A stretch of DNA of 64,000 nt, from the NCBI GenBank assembly GCA_034509495.1, contig CM067505.1, positions 2,509,094-2,573,093 of the forward strand. The letters run 5' to 3'. The position numbers and the translations under genes were made by a program. Source of the DNA: Acestrorhynchus altus. Taxonomy: Eukaryota; Chordata; Actinopteri; Characiformes; Acestrorhynchidae. Within the stretch, counting starts at the first letter, position 1. Each line of letters begins with the position of its first letter. A model generated the notes under the pieces. That model saw only the letters and a list, made by a program, of their open reading frames with translations, had not been told where the DNA came from and made no database searches. This document shows, piece after piece, positions 24,210 to 36,407 of the stretch.

Positions 24210-24976
24210 TATTGGACCACAAAATATGTGTCCTCTATCTTAGACAGCATTTATGCTTCTCCATTTCTTTAATCTCTATATGCTTTAATGGGTTGATTGA
24301 TATTTATTTTTATGAATGATAAAAAAATATATATAATTCAGCAAAGAAACAATAAATTAAAACACAAGCATGGGTCTGGACTTATGTCTGGACCTTTGGT
24401 ATTTGTCTATGAACTGACCTTTACTACAATTACATTAGGAGCTGAGTAACCAGCCTGGAACTACAGTTTAAACACCTCCAGCAGGGTGAGGGGCCTGAAA
24501 CAATGGCCACCCAACAAGCGTCAGAGTGTTGAACAGTGGTAGAGGAGTTGTGAGATAAGACCACCCATGAGAGGGTGCTGGTGGCAGTTTCTATCCCAAG
24601 GCCCTCAGCGATGCTCCATGTCCTGCTCTTCACGTGGCGTCCCTTTATCGGGGCAGTGAGTGCTTTCTGACAGACTGCTGATGGATAGTTCTGGATGGTT
24701 TTTCATATCTCTGAGAACACGCTGGACCACGCGTCCCGGCCGCGGCCTGCTGATAGGCTTGCTAAAATGGAATCAAATGCATACGTGCACAAGTTATACA
24801 GAGAAAATATGAAATATGAAGAAAATATTCAGGAAAATATTCAAATGTAAGCAAATATGTTTCATTGACCATGTTATGAGATTTGTACTGAGATGTTAGA
24901 TGTGTTTTGAGGTGGAACTGACTGGATGAATCTTACAGCATATGAAGACTATGTGGCTTGAGTACAGGTCAAGAGT

Positions 24977-25023
<47 letters not shown>

Positions 25024-25690
25024 CTGTAATGCTGACAGATCCTTTGAAACACACTCAAAAGATATTTGCATCCTGAAAGAACCAACTAATTGCAATTTAC
25101 AACTGCAATGGCGTCATGCCAGACTGTCATGGAGTAGCATCTCCAGACCTATCCCTGATTAAAAACACGCACACTCCACTCCACACCTACCGCACCACCT
25201 GCAGGAACTGAGTGATAATATTCAAGCTGGATGGGATGGATTGTCCCAGGACACTCATTTCAGTACTACCAACCTTCACCACCTCACCAGTATAATTTCT
25301 CCAGACAAAACATCAGCACCTTGCATGTTTAACATTCAGTGAATGTCTGGTTGGATGATGAAGGCCATAATGTGAAGCAACAAGCTGAATTTACAGGGGT
25401 ATCAAAGCGTGTGCTGATGCAGGTCTACCAGCAAATCCCAGTCTACTGGAAAGTTGTCAGCATTGTGGCCAGAAAAGGACGTTTGTAATGTTCATGGTAT
25501 GCAGGTCCTTGTAGATTATGGTTGTGAAGGACCTGCATTGGCTTCTAGAAGTAATTCTTGTCTGGTAGTAGTTTTCATTCACAATGTGAGTGTGTGTGAG
25601 TGTGTGTGTGTGTGTGTGTTAACTTTAATCAAGTCTGGAAAGTAAAAGGAAAATCTTCCCACCTAAAGTATACCTTTGTTTTATTTCTCC
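24210..25690. other. Intergenic with GT microsatellite and one repeat fragment
   Basis: A GT tract lies at 24979-25022. At 25217-25260 the phrase AATATTCAAGCTGGATGGGATGGAT recurs in nearly the same form at 48150-48176, so both are pieces of one dispersed repeat. No gene supported. Confidence 0.5.
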
Positions 25691-26500
25691 TTTCTCTTCT
25701 CTCATCTTGCAGGTTTTCATTTATCACTCGCCGTGTGTAAAACCTCAAAAACTCCTGACAACATAACATCCCACATCCGTGTGTGTTTGTCCGTGGAGTT
25801 CATACCTTAGAAACGTGGACAATTCTCAGTCCATTCCAGCATCTGCCTGCTGATGCCTGGCCATCCACGTGACCTTTTCAACACACCAGCACCACATTGT
25901 CGCTGCATTAAAACATCCCCCTCTTAAGTGCCCTCCGCCCCGAGCTCCACATAACCACGGCTCCCTCTGAAGCCTGGTAGATTATCCCCAGAGCGGAGCC
26001 ACAGGCCCTCAGCCGTGTAACCTAGCTTCCGGATCAGAATATCCTTACTGGCATTCCCCACATGGGTACATGCTGACACTCTTTCACTCCTGTGCTGCCT
26101 TCTCTTCCTCTCTTCCTCTCCTCATGAGGCATGTCCTGTGTCAGTACAGTCATGACATGGAGTACATGTGCTGTGCGTCCCTGTGTGAAAATCAGTAGAC
26201 ATGATTACAGCCAGTCCAGCTGGAGCTGGAGCTTCATCATCTGGTTACGATGTGAGCAAAGAGCAAAAAACTGAACTTAAGAACCAAATAAAGCATTTTA
26301 AAGTTAACAGGCTGCTTTAGTTACCATATGTTTGAGACACGTGCTCTGATTGGTTGTCCCGTACTGTACCCTTCTCAGTCTGAAATATTCATTATAACTA
26401 GAATTTGATTGGGAGGAGCTAGACATAAATATGGACTGTAAAGACAGAGAGAACGACATTTTGAAAGTTTATTATATTTTCATCATATTTATGATGAAAA
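25690..26500. other. Non-repetitive intergenic sequence with an acceptor-like site
   Basis: A long pyrimidine tract ends in CTCATCTTGCAG at 25712, which would be an excellent splice acceptor. The next 350 bases are GC-richer than their surroundings and have no long open frame. This could be a noncoding exon or nothing. Confidence 0.25.
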
Positions 26501-26540
26501 ATGGATGAAACCTCTCCTTCTCTCACCCTCTCTCAACTCT

Positions 26541-26686
<146 letters not shown>

Positions 26687-27079
26687 TTATGCCTCAGTGA
26701 AGCAACATTGTAAAGGATTGAGGGTCCATAGACCCTGGGTAAATTCGATTGTACACACGCTGCGGTCATTCAACAAGTGTGTGTGTTTTTGGACATTAAT
26801 GGAAAGGGAGGGGGGGTCTCCCCTTGTTGAGGTGGGTGTGGGTTGGGGTAGTTGGGACATTTGTCTGACTGGGTGGTGCTTTTTAGAGTGCGCACAAGAT
26901 TATGTCTGCCTGCCATACACATATTTAATAACAATTTTCAGAAAAGGATAAACGGTACGGACACATGCCCTCACGCGGCCTCCAACACACCCACACACAC
27001 TCGAGGCGAGGTAGGCGACATATGGTCTGCTAGTGTGAGCGCAGGGTGATGCTGGAACTTCAAATCCTATTTCTTTCCC

Positions 27080-27780
27080 CAAATATCTCCAAGCTTGGTT
27101 GATTGCCTCGTCAATTATTGCTCTTGCTCTGCTTGAACGTTGATACTTTGAGGTAACCCTGAGAGCTTGCTAATTGGCTCACCGCTGGTAAATACTGACC
27201 TCCTGACCTCGCACCTTCTCTAGCTGTTGACATTGTCATCACAATGGGGTTTCTCTAACTAACACCACTGATACATTGCGCCCCCCTTGCCCAAATGACT
27301 GGTGCCTCGTTCCACAGGGTGAAAACATGCAGTGAGCATGTTGCCATCTGGCCCCGTGATGGTCTCTGTTTATTGTCAGGTTGGATGTATCAGATTTTTC
27401 CAGGTTTTAATGGCCTGTTTTGGATTACGTGTGTGTCAGGCACAGACTGGCTCTCGGGTCACACCTTGGGGCCCAGGCTGCCTGGGTAGAGGTGTTTCTG
27501 CAGCGACTAAGCAGAAAGAGAGAGCGCATCTCCGAAATGCTGACCTGGCTGCTCACTGACGGCCTGCTTGGGCCCACACCAAACATGATCTGCTGCTTCT
27601 GCTGAAATGTCTTGATGCCATTTAGTGATTCATTCTAATTATCTGATTAGCCAGCTGGGGCCGTGGCCCCTCTGGGGCCTTCATTTCAATGGAAAAAAAT
27701 TCCTTGAGATGACCTGAAGATCAGCAAGGTCAGTGTTTAGCCAATAACTAAATAGGTGTGCTGAAGTACACATGCATTCT
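27080..27780. other. Repeat-free block, possible conserved noncoding element
   Basis: This block lacks repeats. Near 27625-27660 it has a cluster of homeodomain-type sites (CTAATTATCTGATTAGC) next to a CAGCTG E-box. Whether it is conserved or active cannot be judged from one sequence. Confidence 0.25.
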
Positions 27781-27789
27781 ATGGCAGCA

Positions 27790-28945
27790 CGAATAGCCGA
27801 GAGATAAAAGGAGAGAAAAAAGAGAGAGAAAGACAGAGAGCGATAGTGTTAAAGAGTGTGTGCTCTCCGAGGGCCCAGAATGGCGCAGTGAAGCCCAATA
27901 GTTGTGGGAAAATATCGGCCGTCATCCATCTCTGGCAGAGAGGATGAAAGATCAGCTAACAGGGACATGTTTTGGGGGGTGGGAGGGGGGTGGACTCAAC
28001 ATGTAACCCTACTCTTACTTGCTCAGAGTCTTCTCACTTTAAAACTCACAGGTTGTGTAGGGATTTCACATCGTGGTTTTTCATGGCATGAGGTCTTGTG
28101 GAGCAAATCACAGCAAGATAGAGTGATTTTTGATGTCTTGGCTTGATTCGGACTGTAGATGGCCGAATGAAAGACTTTTCAAACTTCCTGCATGAATAAC
28201 GTCAGAACCGTGAGAACTTTAAAGCCTCTGTAAAGCTACATCACAAATCAGGTTTTGTCAATGATCTGATCAACGTGTTGGGTAATCAGTTAAGGCAAAA
28301 ACCACGTTTGCCTGGTTTACACCAGTAAACACCAGAATGATGTGATGTAAACATCAGACTTCATGTCAAGACTTTAGGAGCACGGTCCCACTTTTCCGGT
28401 AAATTTACATTGGAGACACGTTTTTCTATCCGATTACTTTATATTAAGATTCAAATCCAACCCTCTTTATCAGATTTCTTTGGATTTCTAGGCTGTATCT
28501 GATTGGAGAATATGAAATTTGGAGTATGCTTTTTACATGATCACTTGAATAATCAGATCAGTGCAGAAATCGGATTACAATCATGTCACTAAGTGCATGT
28601 AAACGCCCGAAAGTGTATTTTTTGCAACCCATTTGTGTGGAAGCAGCACATTCAAGAAGTTGTAAGGCAAAATAGTCCTCATACAAACCACTATTCTACC
28701 AACTGTAATATTACATACAATATGGAGCTCAGATGATACATGGTGGTGGTAGGTAAATCAAATGGTTATCTTGTTGTCATGGCAACGTCTGCTTTTTTGT
28801 TTCCCACCACTGGACAGAGATTTCTTGATAAAGCTCTCTACAATAAACCACTTCACACCAAACCGAATGCCTTTTATGTATTATATGAATAAATGTATGT
28901 ATTATGTTATTTCAGTATATGAGAGGCTTCTGATGTGCTCGTTGC
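27790..28945. other. Intergenic, nothing recognised
   Basis: No supported gene or repeat family. Confidence 0.45.
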
Positions 28946-28949
28946 TGTG

Positions 28950-29375
28950 TTCTAATGAATGCTACTTTAAGTTGAACCCATTGCTGACAAAGATGTGCAA
29001 ATGCACACACGGTCTATCTAGTCCCTGTAGAGAAGCACTGCCAAGAGAACAGGACTCTCTGGAGCAGGTAATCATGAACCTATTGCCACCGTGCCTAATG
29101 CCAGGTGTTGGCTAGAGGGGTATAATTGTGAGTTGGCAAGTTGGGGATGATGTTAGGTGGTGGTCATCCAAAGAGATGACCAATTCAATGAACAAATCAA
29201 ATCAAATCAAATCAAACAATGAAATCTTTACAGCAATGCTGCAGAAGCTTATAGAAAGTTTTCACTGGACAATAGAGACTCAAACAAATGCTGGAGAAAC
29301 TCTTTTTAATACCCTTGAATTCAGAAGAAGCAGTGAATAAGCAGGTGTCCCAATACATTTGTCCGTAACACTGTG
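28950..29375 (+). mobile_element. Nonautonomous inverted-repeat element, nearly full copy
   Basis: Matches the 14928 family and preserves more of the middle: CTTTAAGTTGAACCCATTGC, AATGCACACACGGTCT, GACTCTCTGGAGCAGG and AGCAGGTGTCCCAATACATT. Its left terminus is eroded. Confidence 0.7.
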
Positions 29376-29379
29376 TCAT

Positions 29380-31030
29380 ATGTTTTTAAATGGAACATTT
29401 ATAGTCTCAGAATATTTCTATGATTAATGTTTGTGCTGATATTGGTAACAATTTACGTGATATTAACACAATTTAACCCTTTAAAAGTAAATCTTATGAA
29501 CTGACCAGTGTGTGGAAAGATGCTGACCTGTCCGGTGTCCACGATACTTCTTATCAATAAATAATATTCTACTCTTATATTATAATGCATGTTGAGTTTA
29601 TTCTGGCCAATGAAAAATCAAGTCAAAGCATTTAATCTAAAGGTCTGTGAAGGTCACGCCATTAAACAGAGGGGGCTTGATTTTAGCATGGGTCAGTGTG
29701 CAGTAGTGACTGTAGTAGGTGGAGTTGGAATGTTGGAGGTGGGGCCAGTGTACAATGTGAGGGAGCGAATGTGGAGCTGGAATGAGTCGAGTCATCGGCA
29801 GTGGCGTAACCTGACGCCATGCTGTGGCATGATGGCCTACAGCAGCTGCTCAGGACTTGGCGACCGTTGCCGTACCACTCCCGCTCCTGCCGTGACGGAT
29901 GCTCTAAATCCTGCACGAATCTCTAAATCCACGTTAATAAACTCGGCCTGCACTCAGATGTTCACCTGTGCGTTGCGTCATATTAACAGTCAGCAGAAGA
30001 GCAGATCATAATACTTAACTACTGATAGCTATATTTTAAACCTGCATAACATCGCTGTTAAACAAAAACCTCATATCTCCAAAATATCAACTTTAAAGTG
30101 TAAAGAACAAATTTTAGACATTTTATCAAAAAGTGAAAAATGACAAAAATAGATAAGTCAAACGTTTGTTCCATGAGAGTGAAGATAAGATCAAAATAAT
30201 TAAATGCCCATAAGAATCTTAACCTGTAGAACCTGAACTCACTGAGCACATCATGGGAAACCCTATACTAATATTGAATCCTGTAGCTGATTTAAATATG
30301 GATTTCCAAATATTTGCATATGTTTGTGTGGAAATTCAATGCATAATGTTTCAGTGCTTGGTACTTTATAGAGGCCAGTGAAACCCTCTGCCAGACCACC
30401 AGGAAAAAGAACCTGTATGATGATTAAATGTTATTTTCTTAATGGAATTACAGTCGATGTCATTTTGCACATGTCTGCATCACGGTGCAGAGTGCACCCG
30501 GCCTGTGTTTGCATGTTTGTGCAGTTTTGAAGATGCAAACACAGAGCTCAGTGTTTCATTTGGCACATAGAAACAAAGAAACAAAGAGGGGAGCGTTTTA
30601 AAGAGCACAGAAAAAGGGCTCGAAGTTCTCAGAAATCTTGTGTTTTTCCTAGAAAGCTTCTATTTTGTAGCTTTAAACACTGAGAGCCAGAGGCCTTTTA
30701 GCCCCCTTGCATATCGACCAGCCTTCTCCTACGCAAACAACTGTTTTGCCAGCAGTTAAAAAAAGATTCCACCAGTTGAACTGCGTACTGTTTGTACACT
30801 GGATCCCGCATGTTGATTTGCCGATTCGCTGGCCATCTCTACCAAGTGACTCCTTAAGAGTCTCGAAACAGCATTGTAGTCTTTGGTGATGTTGACGTGG
30901 TGCTACGGGCAGCAGTTGTAATGGTCAGTGTGCATGTAGTCGTGCATCGTGCAGCTGTACAACACCAGAGACATTTTATAATAACACTGATAAAAAAGGT
31001 GTAAATGGAGAGAAATGTGTTTGGTTGTGT
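29380..31030. other. Intergenic, nothing recognised
   Basis: No supported gene, RNA gene or named repeat. Confidence 0.45.
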
Positions 31031-31036
31031 TTATGC

Positions 31037-31190
31037 AGTGTTTGTTAGACCTGGTCCTGGAACTGTCCCTGCTCCCATCACACCTGATTCAACTAAGCAG
31101 CTGATTAAGAAGCCCTTAAGAGTTGCTCGAGGTGTGTTAAAGCTATAATGTGCAGGGCAGGGGTGCCTCCGGGACCAGGGTGGAGAGACA
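31037..31190 (+). repeat. Dispersed repeat copy
   Basis: TTGTTAGACCTGGTCCTGGA through GTGCAGGGCAGGGGTGCCTC. Related segments lie at 21955-22090 and 36985-37145. Confidence 0.5.
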
Positions 31191-31199
31191 CTGTGTTAA

Positions 31200-32330
31200 T
31201 GAAGTACATTAATATACAAATTTACAAATTTAAGCTCTATTCTTCCCATCCCTCGTGCCATATTTATTGCCAGCACAATCCAAAAATACAATAGACACAC
31301 CCCCATGCTTCACAGTCCACATTGGGTTTTGTGACAAGGTCATAGGTAAGGTTTCCTGATTATGACTCCTCCAAGATTATTATATTTGTACAGGCAATGC
31401 TGCACGGTAGAACAGTGCACCTCCAGCCTCGTCTCAGATGAACCCTTCGGCTGGTTCTTGGAAAATGGGGGTTTCGTCTTGATTATCTTTTGATCAAACG
31501 AGCGCTTCTCTAGGAAAGTCTTCCATAATTCCGATTGACTTCCACAGTTGTTGAGTGTTGAGTATTTATTTGATACATTATTAAAAATGATACATTAGTT
31601 AAACAAAATTATATCCATGACTCATTGAATAAATCATTCAGTGAATATTACTCAAAGTGACTGTGGATTAGGATTTGCGAGAAAGGATTGTATTTAGTTA
31701 CGGATGTGTTTTGCATAGGTCTGTCAACGTGCTACATATGGACATGTTTTGCATTGTAATACAGTACTTTTAGTGGCGTCCTGGCCTCGTGTTGGCTCTC
31801 AACCAACAGTTAAAAGATCAGTAGGAATGTCCACTGCAGTGCTTAGCATTATCAGCTGGCTGGAGTCACAAGTGCCTTTCTAATGATGATCTTGTAATGC
31901 AACTGCTGCCCAAAGGGTATGAGATTATAAAGGCGCTGCAGCAGAAAACACCTGTTCTGCACGTGGAGGCACAGTCATAACTGATATGAGCAGTAACAGA
32001 GTCAGAGCTTTTCTGTGTGAGGAGAGAACCACTCTTCTAACAGCATGCAATGAACTGAATCTTCACCCATAAGATGGCCTGGTTATCAAGCATTAAATGG
32101 CCTATAATTTTCCCATATTTTCCCTGCAGATGTTCACTGACGGGGCTTCTCTCGATTTACGTTACAACCATTCAACCTTTGAATTAAGCAGGCTGACTGA
32201 CATACAGTATGTGCATTAACATTGTTCTGAGGAGCCCGTATAGTGCCTCATTCCCAATCTAGTCCAGGATGAAATGCTCTTTATAACATCCTGAGACTTC
32301 AAGAACTCTTTTATTCACACCATGACGCCT
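31200..32330. other. Intergenic, nothing recognised
   Basis: No supported gene or named repeat. Confidence 0.45.
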
Positions 32331-32336
32331 AATAAA

Positions 32337-32914
32337 CTGTAGTTCATCTGTTCCTTTATTATTGTCCTTCCACCCTGATCTTCAATGGTCAGGACCCCAC
32401 AGGACCACCACAGAGCAGCTATTATGTGGGTGGTGGGTCATTCTTAGCACTGCAGTCACATTGCAGGGTGATGGTGTGTTAGTGTGTGTTGGGCTGGTGT
32501 AAGTAGATTAGACACAGCAGATGCTGCCACTCACTGTCCACACTATTAGACACTCCTACCGAGTGTCTCCACCTTGTAGATGTAAAGTCAGAGACAGAAG
32601 CTCATCTGTTTCTGCACAGTTTGTGTTGGTCGTCCTCTGGTCCTTCATCAGTGCTCACAGGACGGCCTGTTCTCAGTCCGACAGTGACTGAGACACTGAG
32701 GGGCTTAAACACTCCAGCAGCACTGTGTCTGATGCACTCATACCAGAGCAGCACACACTAACACACCACCACCATGTCAGTGTGACTGCAGTGCTGAGAA
32801 TGACACCTCACCCACATAATAGCTGCTCTGTGGTGGTCCTGTGGGGTCCTGATCTTTGAAGATCAGGGTGAAAGGAGGAGAAGAAAGTCTGCAGTGAAAC
32901 AGATGAACTACAGT
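32337..32914. mobile_element. Nonautonomous element with long terminal inverted repeats
   Basis: Arms of about 155 bp at 32337-32490 and 32751-32914 are near-perfect inverted copies; for example CCCACAGGACCACCACAGAG on the left pairs with CTCTGTGGTGGTCCTGTGGG on the right. The loop of about 260 bp codes for nothing. The right flank, down to GTGTTATGGTTGATTTGTGT near 32990, resembles the ends of the Tc1-like family at 14149 and 38390. A solo arm lies in myl4 intron 1 (6637-6680). Confidence 0.85.
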
Positions 32915-33406
32915 CTGGAATTATAGAACCACAAAGAGCTGCTGTGTGATCAGAGGAGCTGATAAAATTAACAGCGAAAGGAGGTCATAGTGTTATGGTT
33001 GATTTGTGTATATAATATTTATATATTATGTAATATTCTGACTCTATAATATTATAATCATTTACACCATCATTGGAAAGCAATGTGAGAAATCTGTCTT
33101 TTGTGATGTCATATTTACACTTAATCAAAAACACGTATCTCCAGTTTGTTGATTATTAGTTTACCACATCCTTTGAACACAGGACCCGTCCTTCACACTG
33201 TGTGAAAATATGACAGATGGACAATACATCTTCTCAATAATGACTTGGAATAAAAAACACTTTCCATAAACGTACACTAAAGGTATTTCCCCCTCTGTTT
33301 CAGAGATCTATGCTCCTCCACCCATACGAAGGGGCAGCCTATCAGTAAAGAGCCCTGATGCAGTAATTATAATAACACTCTTTAAATGTAAAATGACACA
33401 GAAAAA

Positions 33407-33417
33407 GGTATAAAAGG
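33407..33417 (+). promoter_or_regulatory. scn4ab: TATA box of the upstream sodium channel exon
   Basis: GGTATAAAAGG is a consensus TATA box. It lies about 115 nt upstream of the ATG at 33522, so a start near 33440 would give a leader of about 80 nt. No other TATA of this quality lies close to the channel gene. Confidence 0.5.
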
Positions 33418-33521
33418 TCTGACGCCACATACAGCGCTCAGTTTATCCGTTCTGACCAGACTGACATCACCAGTGAAATTAAGAGTGCGCCACTCTAAAC
33501 TTGGTGCTGGCAGAAAGCAGC

Positions 33522-33601
33522 ATGTCACTGCCTGGCGCTTCTGGGAAGCTGTGCACCGTTCTGGTTTTTTTTTGGATTTGCTGCTCCCATGTGCATGAAG
33601 A
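33522..33601 (+). CDS. scn4ab: Candidate alternative first coding exon (long N-terminus) of the Nav1.4 channel
   Basis: ATG at 33522 opens 26 codons and two bases, ending at a perfect donor GAAGA/GTGAGT. Joined to the acceptor CTCTGCCTGCAG/GG at 36352, the frame runs on through 18 in-frame codons of the next exon into [11 protein letters not shown], the usual Nav1.4 start. Without that join the frame stops two bases past the donor. The result is 45 extra residues: MSLPGASGKLCTVLVFFWIC from this exon, then a charged stretch. Positions 10-21 are hydrophobic with three cysteines. A TATA box lies upstream. A comparable long Nav1.4b form (51 extra residues, as I recall) was described from Sternopygus electric organ. 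A run of nine T in the exon makes the frame sensitive to a base-calling error. Confidence 0.5.
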
Positions 33602-33619
33602 GTGAGTCATAACCTTGAT

Positions 33620-36352
33620 AAGAGAACGTTTGGGAGCAGAGAGTCAGCTCAAGAGTCTTCCAGGAATCCCACTTAAGACACACAAAGGAAGAAAGGCTCC
33701 TATTGATACAGTCGCACTAATTTCCCAGGAGCGAAGAAGAGGGGGTTGTAGAAACATCACTCACAATGCAGCTGTAGAGGGACTGCGTGCCTGCATGAGT
33801 TCTTCAGTTGTAGCTCAAATGTATCTTTCATTGGTGAAATGATCAGTATCAGTATCTAGTCCGTTTAAATTTCGTTCATCCCTGTTTTTTAAACGAAACA
33901 CCTCATTTCACCTTCATATGATCTGCTGATCCTAAAGGTTCACACACTTTTGCCCTGATCGATATGTAATATTGGATCATTTTCCTACATAAATGTATCA
34001 GCAAGTGTAACATTTCACTAATGTTTCACTTGTTTGGTTCTCCTTATCTGCGTTTAGGACTGGAATAGTGTACACTATATAGAACATATCTAGAACAGAG
34101 AAAGGGATCACAGTGCTGCTCAGACAGCATTGCACTCCACCTATTACTCTGTTCACACAATCGAATGGAATATCTAATTGCCGCTGTGCTGCTGTGCTCT
34201 TTCCAAAACTGTTCAGAAGACCAAAAGAGCCTTTGTTGTGGGAAGAGTTTTGGGACTTCCTGGGGAGAGGGGGGACGTTTCTGTTCTTAGTCCAGCAGAA
34301 TTGACAGAATAAAAGAGCGCAACAGCCGCACCAGGCAACTCGTTAGTCCAGAGCTTTGGAGGGCAAAAAGGCAGAGCATTGGGCGGACAGCAGGTATGCC
34401 CAAACACAAGATCTCCCTGCTGGAGGTGTGGCTCAGGAATCGTGCAGCTCGCCTGAAGAAAGACCTGAAACTATGTTCACATCAACTGTAAGTGACCTGC
34501 ACTTACACTTACTGACGGAATGACTTACAAATGACCTGCCACTGATTTTGCATGTATACTGTAGACGTCTCTTAGCAGGCAGCGGCCTTTAGTGAAAGTG
34601 CCGTCGGGTAGATCATCATTTTTGAGGGACTAAGATGAGACTGTCCAGTTCTTCTTATTGTTCTTCTTATTCGCTTTGGAGGGTTTGTTCCTGAAACTCT
34701 CGCTTTGGTTTGACGCTCAGAGCTGGATCTCTGTTAAGATGCTCTGTGGAAACATTTGCTGTGAAAAGTGCTGCATAAATAAATCAGGATTTATGAATGA
34801 AATGAGTGTGTTTTGTGTTTGTTGTGTGTTTGAAAATTAGAATTGTGTATCTTTTAGGTTCATCTAAGTAACAAAGGATGCTCACATAGAGATTTTGGGA
34901 AAACAAACAATGCGATATATATTATTGGTCTATATTTGATTTTCTGCAACATATAATTTTCTACTGTTTATTATGTGCAATTATTTATGTGTAAGTGTTT
35001 TTTTCTCTCTACAAATGTCTTTAATGAATACTGATCAGTTTATTGACTGATATAACCTAATAGCTGGTTAGAGTTAATCCAGTTTATAGTAGAAATGTGT
35101 TAAAATTGGTAAAGAACTTTTAAATCAAGGTTCTTTAAAACTTCAAATATTTCGTTATTGAAACAAAAATTGTTCTTATGTGGCATCTTTGTGTTTTTGT
35201 AGTGTCTATATTTTTCATAGGAATGTAATTTAACTATTGTTGTGCAGCTAAAAAATTGAGAATTTTTTTTTTTTTAATTAAACTCATTTTATTTTCATTA
35301 CATTTATTTTTTTTTGTTTTAAAGTTGATTCTGTGATTTATAATCTATTAAAATGTTCTAATATTTAAAAAATGGATTTCTGTAATATGGAATATCATTT
35401 TACTTAATGAAACTGTTTAATTTTACTTAATGAAACGGTTTAATTTTTAATGATACTTAATTTTTTGTAGATGCACTAGTATGTTGATATTCATGCTTTT
35501 CTTTTGTGGCTATTGTTGCTAGACTGGAAACACTTTACAAAACATTCAAACTACTGAAAATATCTAGCAAATGTTGACAAAGTACCTTAATGTACACTGC
35601 ATTATTAATTTTGTTTAAAGTGTTTGAATATGAAATGTCACATTTTTTTAAAAAATTGGAAATTTTGAAGTTTTATTTTCTTTGTGGAAAAGAAAACCTT
35701 TAATATCAAGAAGCTAATATTTCACTGTTAATGATTTTAAAACAGAAGTGAACACTCAGAGTGAAGGCCCTGCTCATCCTCCTGTAACTGTACTTCACTG
35801 TCTGATACCTCCATCAGTTTCTTACCTGTTCAGTTGAATTTAATATTTAATATATGACCTTCATAATGATCATAATTCTCTAGTTATATAGTCCAGGTTC
35901 AGGTCCAGGTCCAGGTCCTAACCTGTTGCTGTTGTGCTGGTGTTGCGGTGGTGTTGTCTCAAACTGAGTGTCTTCCAACACTTCTGTGATATTATCTGTG
36001 CATTTCTATTCATGTTTTTAATGTTTATAGTTTGAAAACAAAAATGTATTAATGTAAACTTGTATTATTTCAAGTGCTGTTATCAGCCCAGTATGGAGTA
36101 CTGCCTCCCTGAGGTTGACCACTAGAGAGTGCTTCATGGCCCACTGGTGGTCCCCGGTCCACTGGTTGAGAAACCCTGTTGACATACATTAAACATTATA
36201 GTTGTCCATTAGTTAATAAATGTTATAAAAGAATTAATTTGCTCAAGAAAATCCAAAGAACTACAGGTCTTTAAGCAGATCCCACCAGTCGAGTGTCCAC
36301 CTCTGGGTCTGTGTATCTTTCACTCATCTTCTCCCCTCTCCTCTGCCTGCAG
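33620..36352. other. Upstream region / first intron of the channel gene, possible second promoter
   Basis: E-boxes CAGCTG (near 33770) and CATATG (near 33916) are present. At 34300-34391 an AATAAAAG TATA-like box is followed by a GC-richer leader and a donor GGACAGCAG/GTATGC. That could be an untranslated first exon for the short form, which starts at ATG 36408. 34800-36080 is very AT-rich with nothing recognised. 36095-36178 is a dispersed repeat shared with 52840-52948 (ACTAGAGAGTGCTTCA, CACTGGTTGAGAAA). Confidence 0.35.
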
Positions 36353-36407
36353 GGAACAGGTGAGAGACCCCGAGGTGGTGGCATCCCTCGCCAAGCAGAA
36401 TGCCAAG

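Noticed and set aside
33522..33601. Reading the exon as the signal-peptide exon of a separate immune-receptor gene such as cd79b, which neighbours SCN4A in human
   Set aside because: No immunoglobulin-type exon follows before the channel, and the exon joins the channel exon exactly in frame. It is kept only as a fallback explanation.
36357..36365. CAG/GTGAGA donor-like site seven bases after the acceptor at 36352
   Set aside because: Using it would make a 5-7 nt exon and discard the conserved start exon; probably chance.
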